A stretch of 64,000 nt of DNA from Plasmodium coatneyi (lineage: Eukaryota > Apicomplexa > Aconoidasida > Haemosporida > Plasmodiidae). The stretch is from NCBI RefSeq assembly GCF_001680005.1, contig NC_033564.1, forward strand, positions 1,364,001-1,428,000, in the 5' to 3' direction. The notes beneath the pieces are model-generated. The model did not search any database, was not told the origin of the DNA, and was given only the letters and a program-made list of their open reading frames with translations. This document shows, one piece after another, positions 1-10,686 of the stretch (its first letter is position 1; each line of letters opens with the position of its first letter). The position numbers were made by a program, and so were the translations under genes.

Positions 1-1164
1 ATTTATTTGTATTATACATAGAGGAAAGTTTGTAGGAGAAGAAGGAAGGAAGGGGACTTACGTTAAGAACAGTTTATTTTGAACAAATGGGGCCTATACA
101 ACATATGTAGATAAGTATTAGGATATAGAACAATGAGGTGTTCTGCGATTCTCTATATTTTTTTTTTTTTGATTTCATATTTGTTCAGGAAAATATGTAT
201 TTTATATAAATATGGGAATATTTTTAGTGGTGTAAAAATTGAGTTAAGGACTTTCATTCTGGGTGAATTCCCTTCCGACACTGGTACCCTATAGTTCTAT
301 AAAAATTTTGTTGCTTTATTATTAATTTATTAACAATGTGTTATTGACAATATCTTCGACTATATTTTTATACTTCCATTAATATGAATAAAAATATAAG
401 AAAAAGGAAGGGAGTTAATTATTATGGGAAGAAACTGTAAACAGGGTATAGGGAGCATATAACGTATATATAGATGCGTGTCGAAGAATAAGTGCACAAG
501 AAATTTTCTCTTTTTTTTTTTTTTTTTTTTTTGAGAAATATAAGAAATGAGTGATAGAATTTTGTGCGCGCACTTTATTTTTCTTTCTTTAGTTTTTTTT
601 ATTTCTATTGAACATAAAAATATTATTTTGTACAGATGAATGTGAACAAGGATCAAAATGAAGGAATAATATATGAAATATTGAATATTGAATAAGGGAA
701 TACAAGGTTCACATATACATGGAACCTTAAAAAAGGAAGGGTTCGAATGTGGCATTGTGTTACATTTTCAAAATTCCCTATGTATATTTTATTGTTAAGT
801 ATGGATCAATTTGTTTCAATTTAAAACCCTTTCCCTTAGATTCGTTAGAAATTTACAGTACTTAAATTAAGAAGTATAAATAATGTAAGATCGAAGAATA
901 ACATGTGAGTATAATGGTAGAAGTATTTCATATATTATAGAATGTTGTCAACATAGATGTATACAAAGATTAATGAAGGAAAGGGGAAATGTAATAATTC
1001 AGTCTATTATATTAAGGTGGAAGGAAAGTAATATGATATAGCAAGTAGAGAAGAACTATGTACAGTGTTATTGTACAATGAGAGCACTAATTATTTAATA
1101 TAAGAAATATGTAATAAGCATAAGTGAATATAAGAATGAAGAATAGTGTTGCAGGAATAATACA
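1..1164. other. AT-rich 5' flank of the first SICAvar gene
   Basis: No gene is supported here. The stretch is AT-rich with a T-run near 149-160 and a longer one near 511-532, and only short chance reading frames. It ends at the first exon of the plus-strand SICAvar gene, so it probably holds that gene's promoter and 5' untranslated region. No specific promoter motif could be recognised. Confidence 0.5.
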
Positions 1165-4100
1165 ATGGACGTAGATTTCGATAAATTGAAGGCTCAATGG
1201 ATTAAAGAAAATGGAGGGGAAGGGACACGCACAGAGGTAATATGCTTTAATAAGGAGTATATGTAGAATCATAGTATAAGCTTGAATATGGAAATAATTC
1301 CTTTGTATAATGATGGAATGTATATTCTGTGCGAACCTTGAATATAAATGTATTCTTTTCACTTGCAGGAAAAACTACTGGAAATTATAAAAAAATGGAT
1401 TGAAGAAATGCATGGTGAAGTCGGGGAAGGTAATATGAATATTGGGAAGACCGGTTGTGAAGGAGCAGAAAGTGGGAAAGAGATGCTAACAGAAGATGAA
1501 ATGAATGGATGTGCGTTCGTTGTAGCAAAATTGTGGGGACTAGAGGAAAAAATGAACGATTCATTCGATAGAAGTCCTGAGAGTATAAAAATAAAAGAAT
1601 ATATCCAGTGTGTTATAAGGCAAGTGTGGTTATACGCATACGGAACAATGTATTGTAGGGCTCATAAAATTATGGAGCGTGCTTTTCATGCAATGGACCA
1701 GCTATGTGATGCTCTTGGGGATAAAGGAAGTTGCAGTAAATGTAAAAATGGGAATATTAAAATTGTGTTTGTTAACCATGTAAATATTCAAAATCTAATA
1801 CTCCAGAAGATAAAGGGAAGGAACGGAGTGTTACAGATAATACATAGCATGGTTCCCAGAGATGCGTGTAATAGAAGCAACGGACAGAAGAGTAATACAC
1901 AGAGTACCAATGAGGGGGAACAGCAACATAAAGAAACAAAGGAAAAGACAGTCACCACAGGGCAGTATCTATTTCTATCCAAATTATTACACCTATGGAT
2001 ACGAGCACGGGGTATGAAAGATGTGGAAAAAATTGGGGTAATGAAGTTTTAGTAATGGAAGAGAAGAAGGGTGATAATATAGAAGTAATGTGTTTAGGAG
2101 AAATTCATAGTATAGTTTAAGAAGGAAAAATATGTATATATATGTTCACGATAATTTATTTTATAGGATCTTATATGGAATGATTTAAATATGGAATTCA
2201 ATAGTATGATGAAAAATATAGGGGAGGATGCGTACCAAGAGAAGTTGTTGTGTGCATATGAGGATGATAATGAGAAGCAAGTACTAGGGGAGAATAAGGA
2301 GAAGGAATTGTGCAAAATGTTGGTAAGAATGTTTAACTGGATAGGCGGATTAGAGCAGAAATGGGATAATACCTTAAGATGGATATGGAAACCGAAGGAG
2401 TGGAAAGGAAATGTAAGTAATGAGGAAAAAGAATTGCAGTCCTATCTTAGGTGCTTAGTTGGAAGAGTGACTATGACAAGAATGCTAGGAACACATTGTG
2501 ACCTAGACAAAGTGGCCAACCTTGTCAAAGGAGCTGTGGAAGGTATGAGAGAAATGCACAGAATTCAGGATAGAAGTGGAATATGTGACGAAGTAGATAA
2601 TGAAAGTATAGGAATTGGGGGAAGACTAATATGGAAAGAGTTAGATGAATGGATAAATGACTATGAGAAGAAGGGAGAAATTGGGTTCGAGGAAGTGAAG
2701 AAAGGGAATAGTGAACTACACAGAATAAAGAAGGCAGGGGAGACAAGTTGTCCGAAGGAGAGGAAAAATGAACCGGGGACTTTAGAATTATTAGGAATAA
2801 GTGGTACGGATGGAGACCCAAGCATAAGGAAGGATACTGAAACTTGGGAGAAGGATGCTATAAAGGAAGTATTAAAGAGAGTAGAGAAAGCAGGAGAGGA
2901 CCTTAGTGTTATAAGAAATATATTAATGCAGGTACATAAGAATTTAAATGACTTACTTCAGAAGAATATAGAAAAAGTTGAGGCAAAGAATCAGAATGAA
3001 GGTGCGGACCATCTCAGTAGGAAGGATGCTAGTGCAGAAGGAAATAATATACCACCTCTCCCCGTCAAACCACCTGATGGACAGGGAGCTAATGACCTAC
3101 CGGCACCAACCCCCCCGCGGGAACCAGCTCTACCGGCAGCTCCCGGGGGACCACAACAACCTCAACCTCAACCCGAAGATTCCAAATCCAATCTAAACCA
3201 AGCAGGTTCATCTGGTGGGGAAGTCAAAGGTGGTTTGGGAGGAAAAGGTAAGGATGATACTCCCGCTGTCACTATCCCTGCCAAGGGAGAAATGGATCCA
3301 GGTAATAATAATCAAAGGGAAGAACAAACATTTCCGATAAATGTGCACCAGGGTACAAAGGAATATTCCCTAATTTTACTGTTATTGATTATACTCAACT
3401 TGTCTTTTTTCTACTTATCTTTCACCTACTGTAGATGGTTTACAGGCCACAGGGGTAACAAAGGAAGATAAGGATGTCCAGGTTGGAAGTGGGTCCCATA
3501 CCTCCCCCGGACAGAGTGTTCCTCAGCCCAGTTCTGAACCTGCTGTTCCCCCTCCAACTAGCGAGAATGGGCTTGTTTCGCACTCTTCATCCGCACAACC
3601 TGACTCTATCAGTTCAAAGAGCAGTGCAGATGCTAGCAGCTCTTCTGGGGGTGGTGGAGGTGGAGCTGTTGGCCAAGGACCAGGTCCAGGACAACAGCCC
3701 CCACCTCCTCCAGGAAAACCACAAGGACCAACGGGACCACCACAAACACCATCACGAACATCATCATCAACGGCAGCAACAAGGAAATTAACACCTGAAC
3801 AGAAGACCTGGAATGTTCTACCATTCTTCCCCGGAAGGGGTAGTTGGAAGGAGGGGATGATCGAACCTTTTCTTCCTTACTTTCCTTTGGCTCCTGTCCT
3901 AATTGGTATTTCTGCTGTGACCTACTTACTTTGGAAGGTAAGAAAAAAAAAAAAAAAAAAGGAAAAAAATGGGAACACACATCTTTTAATCCTTCCTTTT
4001 TTTTACCTTAGATGCACACATTGCTCTTATATTATAATGGGTATTATAATCATAATAATAGCATTTTACACCTGAAAGATTATTTTCTCCCTCTTTCTTT

Positions 4101-4480
4101 TTTCCTTTCTGTTTTTTTTGTAGTATTTTGCCTTGCCTGGTAAAAGAAGACGTTACAAAAGAGCTCATCAAGTACGTGGTCCAACTTTGGGAGAACAAAT
4201 TATGGATCATGTGGACGACCAGGCTGATGGTCCACATGAATATACCTTAGTGAAGGAACGAAAACAACCAAGATCTGCACCCAAAGAAGGAAGAACCAAG
4301 AGGCCAAAAAAGCAGGTTGTTGGTCGCCGTGCTGGTCGTCGTGTTGGTCAACGTACCATTATTGATATACATTTAGAAGTTTTAGACGAATGTCAAAAAC
4401 GGGATTTGCATTCGACGAAGGAGGACTTTTTTGAAATTTTGGTTCGAGAATTTATGGAAAGCGAATTCATAAAGGAATAA
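1165..4480 (+). CDS. SICAvar: SICAvar variant antigen (short, type II-like), 5 exons
   Basis: Exons read as 1165-1236, 1369-2037, 2167-3352, 3435-3937 and 4124-4480. All junctions are GT/AG and in phase, giving 928 residues. SICA proteins are schizont-infected-cell agglutination antigens, exported to the infected red-cell surface, where they mediate antigenic variation. Exon 1 is a short 24-residue leader exon. Exons 2 and 3 carry cysteine-containing SICA-type domains (for example YCRAHKIMERAF, then CSKCKN). Exon 3 ends in a proline-rich linker and exon 4 is Ser/Gly/Pro-rich. A transmembrane segment lies at about residues 788-808 (FPLAPVLIGISAVTYLLWK). Exon 5 is the conserved cytoplasmic exon (PGKRRRYKRAHQVRGP, then DIHLEVLDECQK). 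The start is the ATG at 1165, matched by the equivalent leader exon in the second SICAvar. The reading frame stops at FIKE-TAA immediately before a repeat tail that looks like lost coding sequence. Exon borders are inferred by eye. Confidence 0.88.
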
Positions 4481-4884
4481 AAGGTTCCCGAGGAACAAGT
4501 TTCTAATGTTGATATTCCTAAGGAACAGATTCGATGTTCAAGTTTAGGGTTTAGGGGGGAAGAATTTGTTCCTAGGGAGCAAGTTTCTATGGTTGATGTT
4601 CCTAAGGAAGAGGTTCCAAGTTCAGATTCCGAGTTTACGGAGGAAGACTTTGTTCCTAAGGAAGGTGTTTCCTGAGGGAACACGTTCCAAGTTCAAATTT
4701 CGGGTTTAGGGAGGAAGACTTTGTTCCTACGGAAGAAGTTCCTAAGGAACAGGTTCCAAGTTCAGATTCCGGGTTTAGGGAAGAAGACTTTGTTTCTAAT
4801 GTCGATGTTACTAAGGAAGATGTTCCTATGGAGGATGTCCATGAGGAACAGGTTGCAAGTTGAGATTCCGGGTTTAGTGTTTAG
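4481..4884 (+). repeat. Decayed coding repeat tail of the SICAvar final exon
   Basis: After the TAA at 4478-4480 the same frame stays open to about 4676 and encodes degenerate repeats of the form VPKEQVPSSDSGFREEDF. This resembles the C-terminal repeat tail known from SICA proteins. Further units continue with frame changes to 4870-4884, where GGGTTTAGTGTTTAG would read GFSV-stop. The repeated DNA words are GTTCCTAAGGAAC and GGGTTTAGGGAGGAAGAC. The telomere-like GGGTTTAGGG here is part of the coding repeat. I read this as former C-terminal coding sequence, now 3' untranslated. Confidence 0.7.
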
Positions 4885-5010
4885 GGCGTAATAAATATTT
4901 TTCTTTTTCTTTTTTTTTTTTTTTTTTTCTTGTATTAAATTGTTTACATGTTTCTGTGTAATCAATATAAGTGGAAGTGTAAAATTTTCTTTAGCACTTC
5001 ATTTGACTTG
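4885..5010 (+). repeat. SICAvar 3'-flank arm, inverted copy at 6070-6201
   Basis: Both arms share TAATAAATATTTTTC, a T-rich run, AAATTGTTTACATGTTT, then GTGTAAT, AATATAAGTGGAAG and a CACTTCATTT block, in opposite orientation. They are homologous 3' untranslated regions of the two convergent SICAvar genes and make a large imperfect inverted repeat. Confidence 0.7.
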
Positions 5011-5625
5011 TTTGGTAAATTTCTTCTTTACTGATGTATCCAAAATATGTTATATTTTTTTTTTTATTATAAAGTTTTATGTTTGTAATTTTTTTAATCT
5101 TAATAATTTGTTCGTTCTTTTTTTTTAAATATATAAATACTCTTTCCGTAAAGGTCCGAATTTCCTTTTTTTTGCGTCCCCTTTTCGGGAGTATTCTTTC
5201 CTTCTTCATGCAGATTCATTCATACTCATACAAATGGAAGGAAAAGAGAAAAAAAAGGCAGAAGGGTACACGAACAGTGATAAGGACACACTTCCTATAT
5301 AATGCTGCTGGTTTGCTTTCTTTGGATCTTTGGTGAGAACACTCAATGTGAATGAATAAAAAAAAAATAGCACAAAAATTGTTGAGGAAAGAAGTATGGA
5401 AAAAAGCGTGAAAAAAAGGAAGAAAAAAAAGGAAATGAAAAAGCAAAAAAAGAGGAAGGAAAAAAGAAAAGAAAAAAAAAAAAAAAGGAATAAGACTAAA
5501 GAAAAAAAAAAGAAAAAAAAATTCATATTAGAAGAATAGAAGAGGGGAAAGAAAAAAAGAAAGAAAAAAAAAAAGAAAAAGAACGAAAAAAAATGAAAGA
5601 AAAAAAAAAACAAAAAATTAAGGTG
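5011..5625. other. Low-complexity convergent intergenic region
   Basis: No gene is supported. The first part is T-rich. From about 5340 to 5625 the plus strand is almost pure purine (runs of A with scattered G), and the long phenylalanine-rich frames on the opposite strand are artefacts of this. The purine tract leads directly into the 26-bp repeats at 5626, the same order seen at 17,575-17,935 and inside the last intron of the minus-strand SICAvar. Confidence 0.5.
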
Positions 5626-5880
5626 AATGAATCAGTGCGGGTGTGTGTAGGATTTCGCATTTTAGGGGTGTATTGTAGGATTTAATATTTAATGCGTGTA
5701 TGATTTCGCATTTTAGGATGTATGTGTAGGATTTCACCGTTTAGGGTGTATGTGTAGGATTTCACACTTGGGTTTGAAGTAGTAATTGCTGTTGCGTGAA
5801 CAAACATTTCACCCCTCTAAAAAAAAACATTTTTTCCCTTTTTTTTTTTTTTTTTTTTTTTTTTGTTCTTTTCTTAATAT
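5626..5880 (+). repeat. SICAvar last-intron-type 26-bp repeats without a SICA exon
   Basis: Four to five degenerate copies of a roughly 26-bp unit, TGTGTAGGATTTCGCATTTTAGGG, run to about 5766. They are followed by GTAGTAATTGCTGTTGCGTGAACAAACATTTC and a long T-run. The same order (repeats, then GTAGTAATTACTGTTGTATGAACAAAACATTTC, then pyrimidines and the acceptor) forms the last intron of the minus-strand SICAvar at 7003-7299. Here no recognisable SICA terminal exon follows, so this looks like an orphan intron remnant of a third gene. Confidence 0.6.
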
Positions 5881-6069
5881 TTTTTGTTTTTCCTACATTT
5901 ATATGTTTAAATAAATGCGTGGAGGAAGAAACACCCAAAGGGATACGAAGACAAAGGAAAAAGATGCTTACCTTTTCACAAAGAGTATTTAAGGACAAAA
6001 AATTACAAAGATTAAAACTTGTGTAACAGAAAAATTTAATGAACATATAATTTGGGTCGTCAATAAAAA

Positions 6070-6201
6070 AATTTATGCCGACTAATCAAAATGAAGTGGG
6101 GAAAATTTTTCTCTTCCACTTATATTAATTACACATAAACATGTAAACAATTTAACACAAAACGAAAACAAAAAAAAAAAAAGAAAAATATTTATTACAC
6201 C
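6070..6201 (-). repeat. SICAvar 3'-flank arm, inverted partner of 4885-5010
   Basis: Read on the minus strand this matches the flank following the plus-strand SICAvar: TAATAAATATTTTTC, T-rich run, AAATTGTTTACATGTTT, then the GTGTAAT, AATATAAGTGGAAG and CACTTCATTT blocks. It begins directly after the ancestral-looking TAG at 6202-6204. Confidence 0.7.
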
Positions 6202-6684
6202 CTAAACCCTAAACCCAGAATCTGAACTATGACCGTATTCCTTCAGAACATCATCCTCAAGAACATTTTCCTTAGAAACGCTTTCCTTAGGAATCCGAAA
6301 CAGGAAACCTCAACCTGAACTTGGAACTTCTTCCTTAGGAACAAAGTCTTCTTCTCTAAACCCGGAATCTTAACTTGGAACTTGTTCCTTAGGAACTCCT
6401 TCACTAGGAACAGAGTTTTCCTCCCTAAACACGAAATCTGAACTTGGAACTTATTCCCTTGGAACAACTTCCATTAGGAACAGCTCCCTTAGGAACCTGT
6501 TCCTTAGGAACAAAGTCTTCCTTCCCTAAACCGGAAATCTGAACTTGGAACCTGTTCTTTAGGAACATCTTCCTTAGGAACAAAGTTTTTCCTCCCGAAA
6601 CCAGGAATCTGAACATGGAACCTGTTCCTTAGGAATTTGTTCCTTAGGAACATTAAAAATAGAAACTTGTTCCTCAGGAACCTT
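6202..6684 (-). repeat. Decayed coding repeat tail of the minus-strand SICAvar
   Basis: Downstream of the stop at 6685-6687 the minus strand continues with the same VPKEQVP-type repeat, rich in GTTCCTTAGGAAC and CCTAAACCCGGAATCTGAAC words. The frame stays open for about 35 codons, then breaks. The array ends at 6202-6217 with ACCCTAAACCCTAAACCCA on the plus strand, which on the minus strand reads GFRV-stop, the expected end of a full SICA tail. The two consecutive telomere-like heptamers are therefore explained as codons. Confidence 0.68.
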
Positions 6685-9600
6685 TTATTCCTTTATGAAT
6701 TCGCTTTCCATAAATTCTCGAACCAAAATTTCAAAAAAGTCCTCTTTCGTCGAATGTACATCCCCTTTTTGACATTCGTCTAAGACTTCTAAATGAATAT
6801 CAATAATAGTGCGGCGGCTAACTGGTTTTTTTCCGAGTGATCTTCTTGGCCGACGTATAGGTTGTCGTTCGTTAACTAAAGTGTATTCACGTGGACCATC
6901 TGCCTGGTCGTCCACATGATCAGGGAGTTGTTGTTCTAAGGAGGGACCACGTACTTGATGAGCTCTTCTGTAACGTCTTCTTTTACCAGGCAAGGTAAAA
7001 TACTATGGGAAAAAAAGAAAAAAAAAAAGGGAAAAAATGTTTCTTTAATAGGGATGCGAAATGTTTTGTTCATACAACAGTAATTACTACATCAAACACC
7101 CCTAAAATGCGAAATCCTACACATACACCCTAAAATGCGAAATCCTACAAACACACACCCTAAAATACGAAATGCTACACATACGCACCCTAAAATGCTA
7201 AATCCTACACACCACTGATTCATTCACCTTTCTTTTTTTTTTCTTTTCTAGCTTTATTTTCTGCTAAAATTCGTCATTTTATATTAATGTTTGTTTTACC
7301 TTCCAAAGAACATAGGTCGTAGCAGAAATACCAATGAAGATGGGAGCGAAAGGAAGGTAAGGAAGGACGGGGTTGTCTACCTTGTGAGTAAGTTTGACAG
7401 GAGCAGAAGGGGTCCGTATGGCACCCTTCCCCTGTTGACCTAACCCTAAATGTGCTGTTCCTGCTGATGAAGGAGGACTTTGTCCTCCTGAGGAAGTTGA
7501 TGATATGTCTGCCTTCGGACCTTTTATATCAGCATCAAGAGCCTTCGGGTGAGCTTCCTGGGAAGGACCAACAGATTCACCAGAACCTGCTTCAGGCGTG
7601 GAAGCATCTTGTCCATTTTGTTCAACTAAGAAATAAATAGGAAAAAATGTGTTAAGTATAACCTGAAGGGTGGTAATAATGTTGTACTTATTGCAAAGTG
7701 CCACGAAGGAAAGGTAGGACACATGTATAATATTTTCGAAGAGTACATTCTATTGTACACACTTAGACAGAAAGTGTTCATTGTCTGTCAACCATTACCT
7801 TTTTCAGGATCAGAACTCTGAACATCTTCAGAGCCGGAAGAAGGTTGCCCCGAAACCTCATGAGGTGTTTGACTATGTTCTTCCTGTTCATCAGCAGCAG
7901 GTTCGGCAGCTGGAGCGGCCTGTACGATAGTACCCTCTTCAGCAGCCTCGAATAATTCCTGTGGAGGACCCTGAAGAGCTGGATCTTTATGAGTACCAGC
8001 AGAAAGTTCAATAATACCTGCTTGACCATCAGCAGAAACAGCAATAGGACCTACATCATAGTTATCCTTGTCCTTAATGGGAGATTTTCCATCATTTTCA
8101 GGTGCAGCACCCGGTTTAGGATATAACTTTCCTCCTGGAGCAGCGGGTGCTCTACTTTCACCACTAGAGGAGGAACCTCCCCCTCCAGCTGCTCTACCAC
8201 CTGGTTGTTCCTCCACTCCGGCTACTTTCCCAACTTCCTTCAGAAAATTCCCATATTCCTCATTTCCTGCCTTCTTATCTGCCCTTAACCTTTCCCGCAC
8301 ACTTTCACTCACAAAATCTCTTATCCCTTTCCCACCACACCAATTTTGGTTATGTATTTCCATTATTTTACTCCTTCCGTCTTCCTTCATCAGAAATTTA
8401 TAAACTTCCATCATCATAGCTCTGTCCCCCCTCCACCATGGCTTTATCTGTCCATATTTACATTCTTCAAAAACATTCTTATATTTTACATTTCCCTTCA
8501 TATCCTTCATTTTCTCAAATACATGATTTATTACCTCGTTCCTTTTACAGCTCATTCTTACGTATATGAGCCATGTATTCAGAAGATCACACTTTGGAAT
8601 ACAATCCCACATATCCGGCCTATCTTTCTTTTCTTTTTGACATGGTAACTTGTCCTTTGTTACTATCATTAAATTTTTTATAAGAGTTCTACAAAACTCT
8701 CTGTCTTCCTCCTTATCCAGTATACCTTCAATACTTGATTCTTTCTCACATATTTTAGCCAACTCTTCCAAGGTCTCGTAGTCATATCTATGATCTCCCT
8801 CAATGGGGTTATTAGAGAATTCTGAAAAAAATTCCCCAATTTCAACTGCAAGGAATAGATGAATTATACATATTCATATACAGTTACTCGCTTTCTATTT
8901 GTCTTTCTCCTTGATTATTCATAGAAAATGCAAAAAATGAAAGGGCACAGTATGCACACATTATCCACAACTATGTAGCAGGTAACATGAATACATAACG
9001 TACGGTCTTCGTCCTCTTCCCATAAACCACGAAGTTCCTTTGGTCTAGTCCATGTTTTTTCTTCTTCCTTTTCTAATTCTTTTTCCTTCCCTTCTAATAA
9101 TTTTACTATTTTTACACTATCCTCTCCTTTAATGTCTTTCTCCCAGACTATATCCCAGTTCCATTTTGCACAATTTGCATTTTTCCTAATGCTTTCAACC
9201 TTTTTCCCTATTCCTTTGTTCTTCATTAGCCAATCTTCAATTGTTTTCCCAACTACTTTTCCTCCTAAACTTATATCCTCATAATCCATCCATTCACACT
9301 TATTTGTACTATGTCCCGTAATTTTTAGACTTTCCTCAATTTCACTCATTATCTTCAGGGCATATTTTATACCTAACCACCTTTTACAGTTTGATTTTAA
9401 TAGTATATACATAAAGACACTTGCTATTACACATTTTATATGTGCTTCTATGTCCCCTTCATTCTCCCCCCTCCCCCTGATATCTTCCATGGCACCCTTA
9501 TACCAATTCTTAAAATATAATGCATCAACCATAAGTTTGCACACGCGTCTGTCTTCTTTCGTTTGATAGTTTCTCCATTTAAACCAACCATTATCATCAC

Positions 9601-10686
9601 ACGAAACTGCCCATGCATCATTACTTGTTTCCATATAGTTGAAGAATTCTTTTAATACTTTCCTGAATTTAGCCCATATTTTGGTCTATAAAATAGATTA
9701 TTGGGAAAACATATATATACACATTCCTTCCATTTAAACTATAGTATGAACTCCTCCTTTTCTCTTTATATTACTTATATATTATAATTCAACTACTTCT
9801 ACATTCATATGTAAAATTTATTACCCCAAAATTGTCCAAATCTCCCACTTTCCCTGCCATGATCCATTTTGTCAATAACTGGGTTATGAAGTGAAAATGC
9901 TCTGCGGTGATTTTTTTTTCAGCCAGTTGCCCCGCTGTTTGATGATGTTGTCCAAAAGTATTCTCCTGCTTACATTTAACTTCTGGTACCTCCTTATACA
10001 TTTTTCCCATAGCATTGTCTCCTTTCTTAACTGCTTCCAGTATGTATCCTAACATTTGTACATCCCCTACTTGCATTCTCTCCAAATTTTCATATTCACA
10101 CTTATAGCACTTTCCTCCCTTCCCAGAAGGTTTACACAATAATCTCATTCCTTCAAAAGCATGATTCATAACTTCGTTAGCCCTGCAGTATTTGTTCTGA
10201 TATAAGAACATCCATGCGCTCATCATAGTACAATATATATATGCTTTCATTTCCCTATCCACTTCCTCCACTCCTTCTTCTATGAGCACTGTATACGTTC
10301 TCCATAAATTTCCTAAAATAAAAGCACACACTTTTTTGTCTATTCCTTCTTTCATCTCACTACTTCCATACACATGGTCGCACCCAGATGCCCCTATTCC
10401 TTCATTGTCGCTGCCCGCACTTTTAGCAAATTCATTAATCCATTTTCCTATGTTCCTTATTAAATTTCCCTGAAAATTGGAATAATATATTCGTACAAAC
10501 TTTTTGTATGTTATGTATTTGTTACTATTAAGAAAAAAATAACATAGTTCTACGTGGGGAAATATTCCTAGTGTACATATAACCCTCATTACAGTATTAT
10601 ACCTCCCTGGTTCTCCCCTTTTCCTTTAACCCTTTTTTCTCTAGCCACTTTTCCTTCAATGGCCCAAATACCTTATCTTGAGCCAT
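6685..10686 (-). CDS. SICAvar: SICAvar variant antigen (short, type II-like), 6 exons
   Basis: Exons on the minus strand: 10603-10686, 9825-10469, 9004-9685, 7799-8845, 7300-7625 and 6685-7002. All are in phase with GT/AG borders, giving 1033 residues. The layout parallels the plus-strand SICAvar but with one extra cysteine-containing domain exon (9004-9685). The leader exon encodes MAQDKVFGPLKEKWLEKKG. Domain exons show YCRANEVMNHAFEGMRLLC and CYKCEY (exon 2) and SCKRNEVINHVFEKM (exon 4). Exon 4 ends in an Ala/Gly/Pro/Ser-rich linker. A transmembrane segment ends at about residue 928 (FAPIFIGISATTYVLWK). The last exon is the conserved cytoplasmic domain (PGKRRRYRRAHQVRGP). Its last intron (7003-7299) contains the 26-bp repeats. 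As in the plus-strand gene, the frame ends at FIKE-TAA ahead of a decayed repeat tail. Confidence 0.88.
7085..7225 (-). repeat. 26-bp tandem repeats in the SICAvar last intron
   Basis: About five degenerate copies of CACCCTAAAATGCGAAATCCTACACATA lie on the plus strand, inside the intron between the transmembrane and cytoplasmic exons. A purine-rich tract lies on the donor side on the coding strand. The same unit recurs at 5626-5766 and 17,862-17,925. Confidence 0.75.

Noticed and set aside
3633..3980. Minus-strand frame across the SICAvar transmembrane exon
   Set aside because: The plus-strand frame is continuous with the SICA exon structure; this is antisense of Pro/Gly/Ser codons.
4545..4560. 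GGGTTTAGGG as a true telomeric insertion
   Set aside because: It is one codon stretch (GFR) of the decayed SICA tail repeat and is not a pure heptamer array.
5206..5613. Phenylalanine-rich frame on the minus strand
   Set aside because: It is the complement of an A-rich tract and is low complexity throughout.
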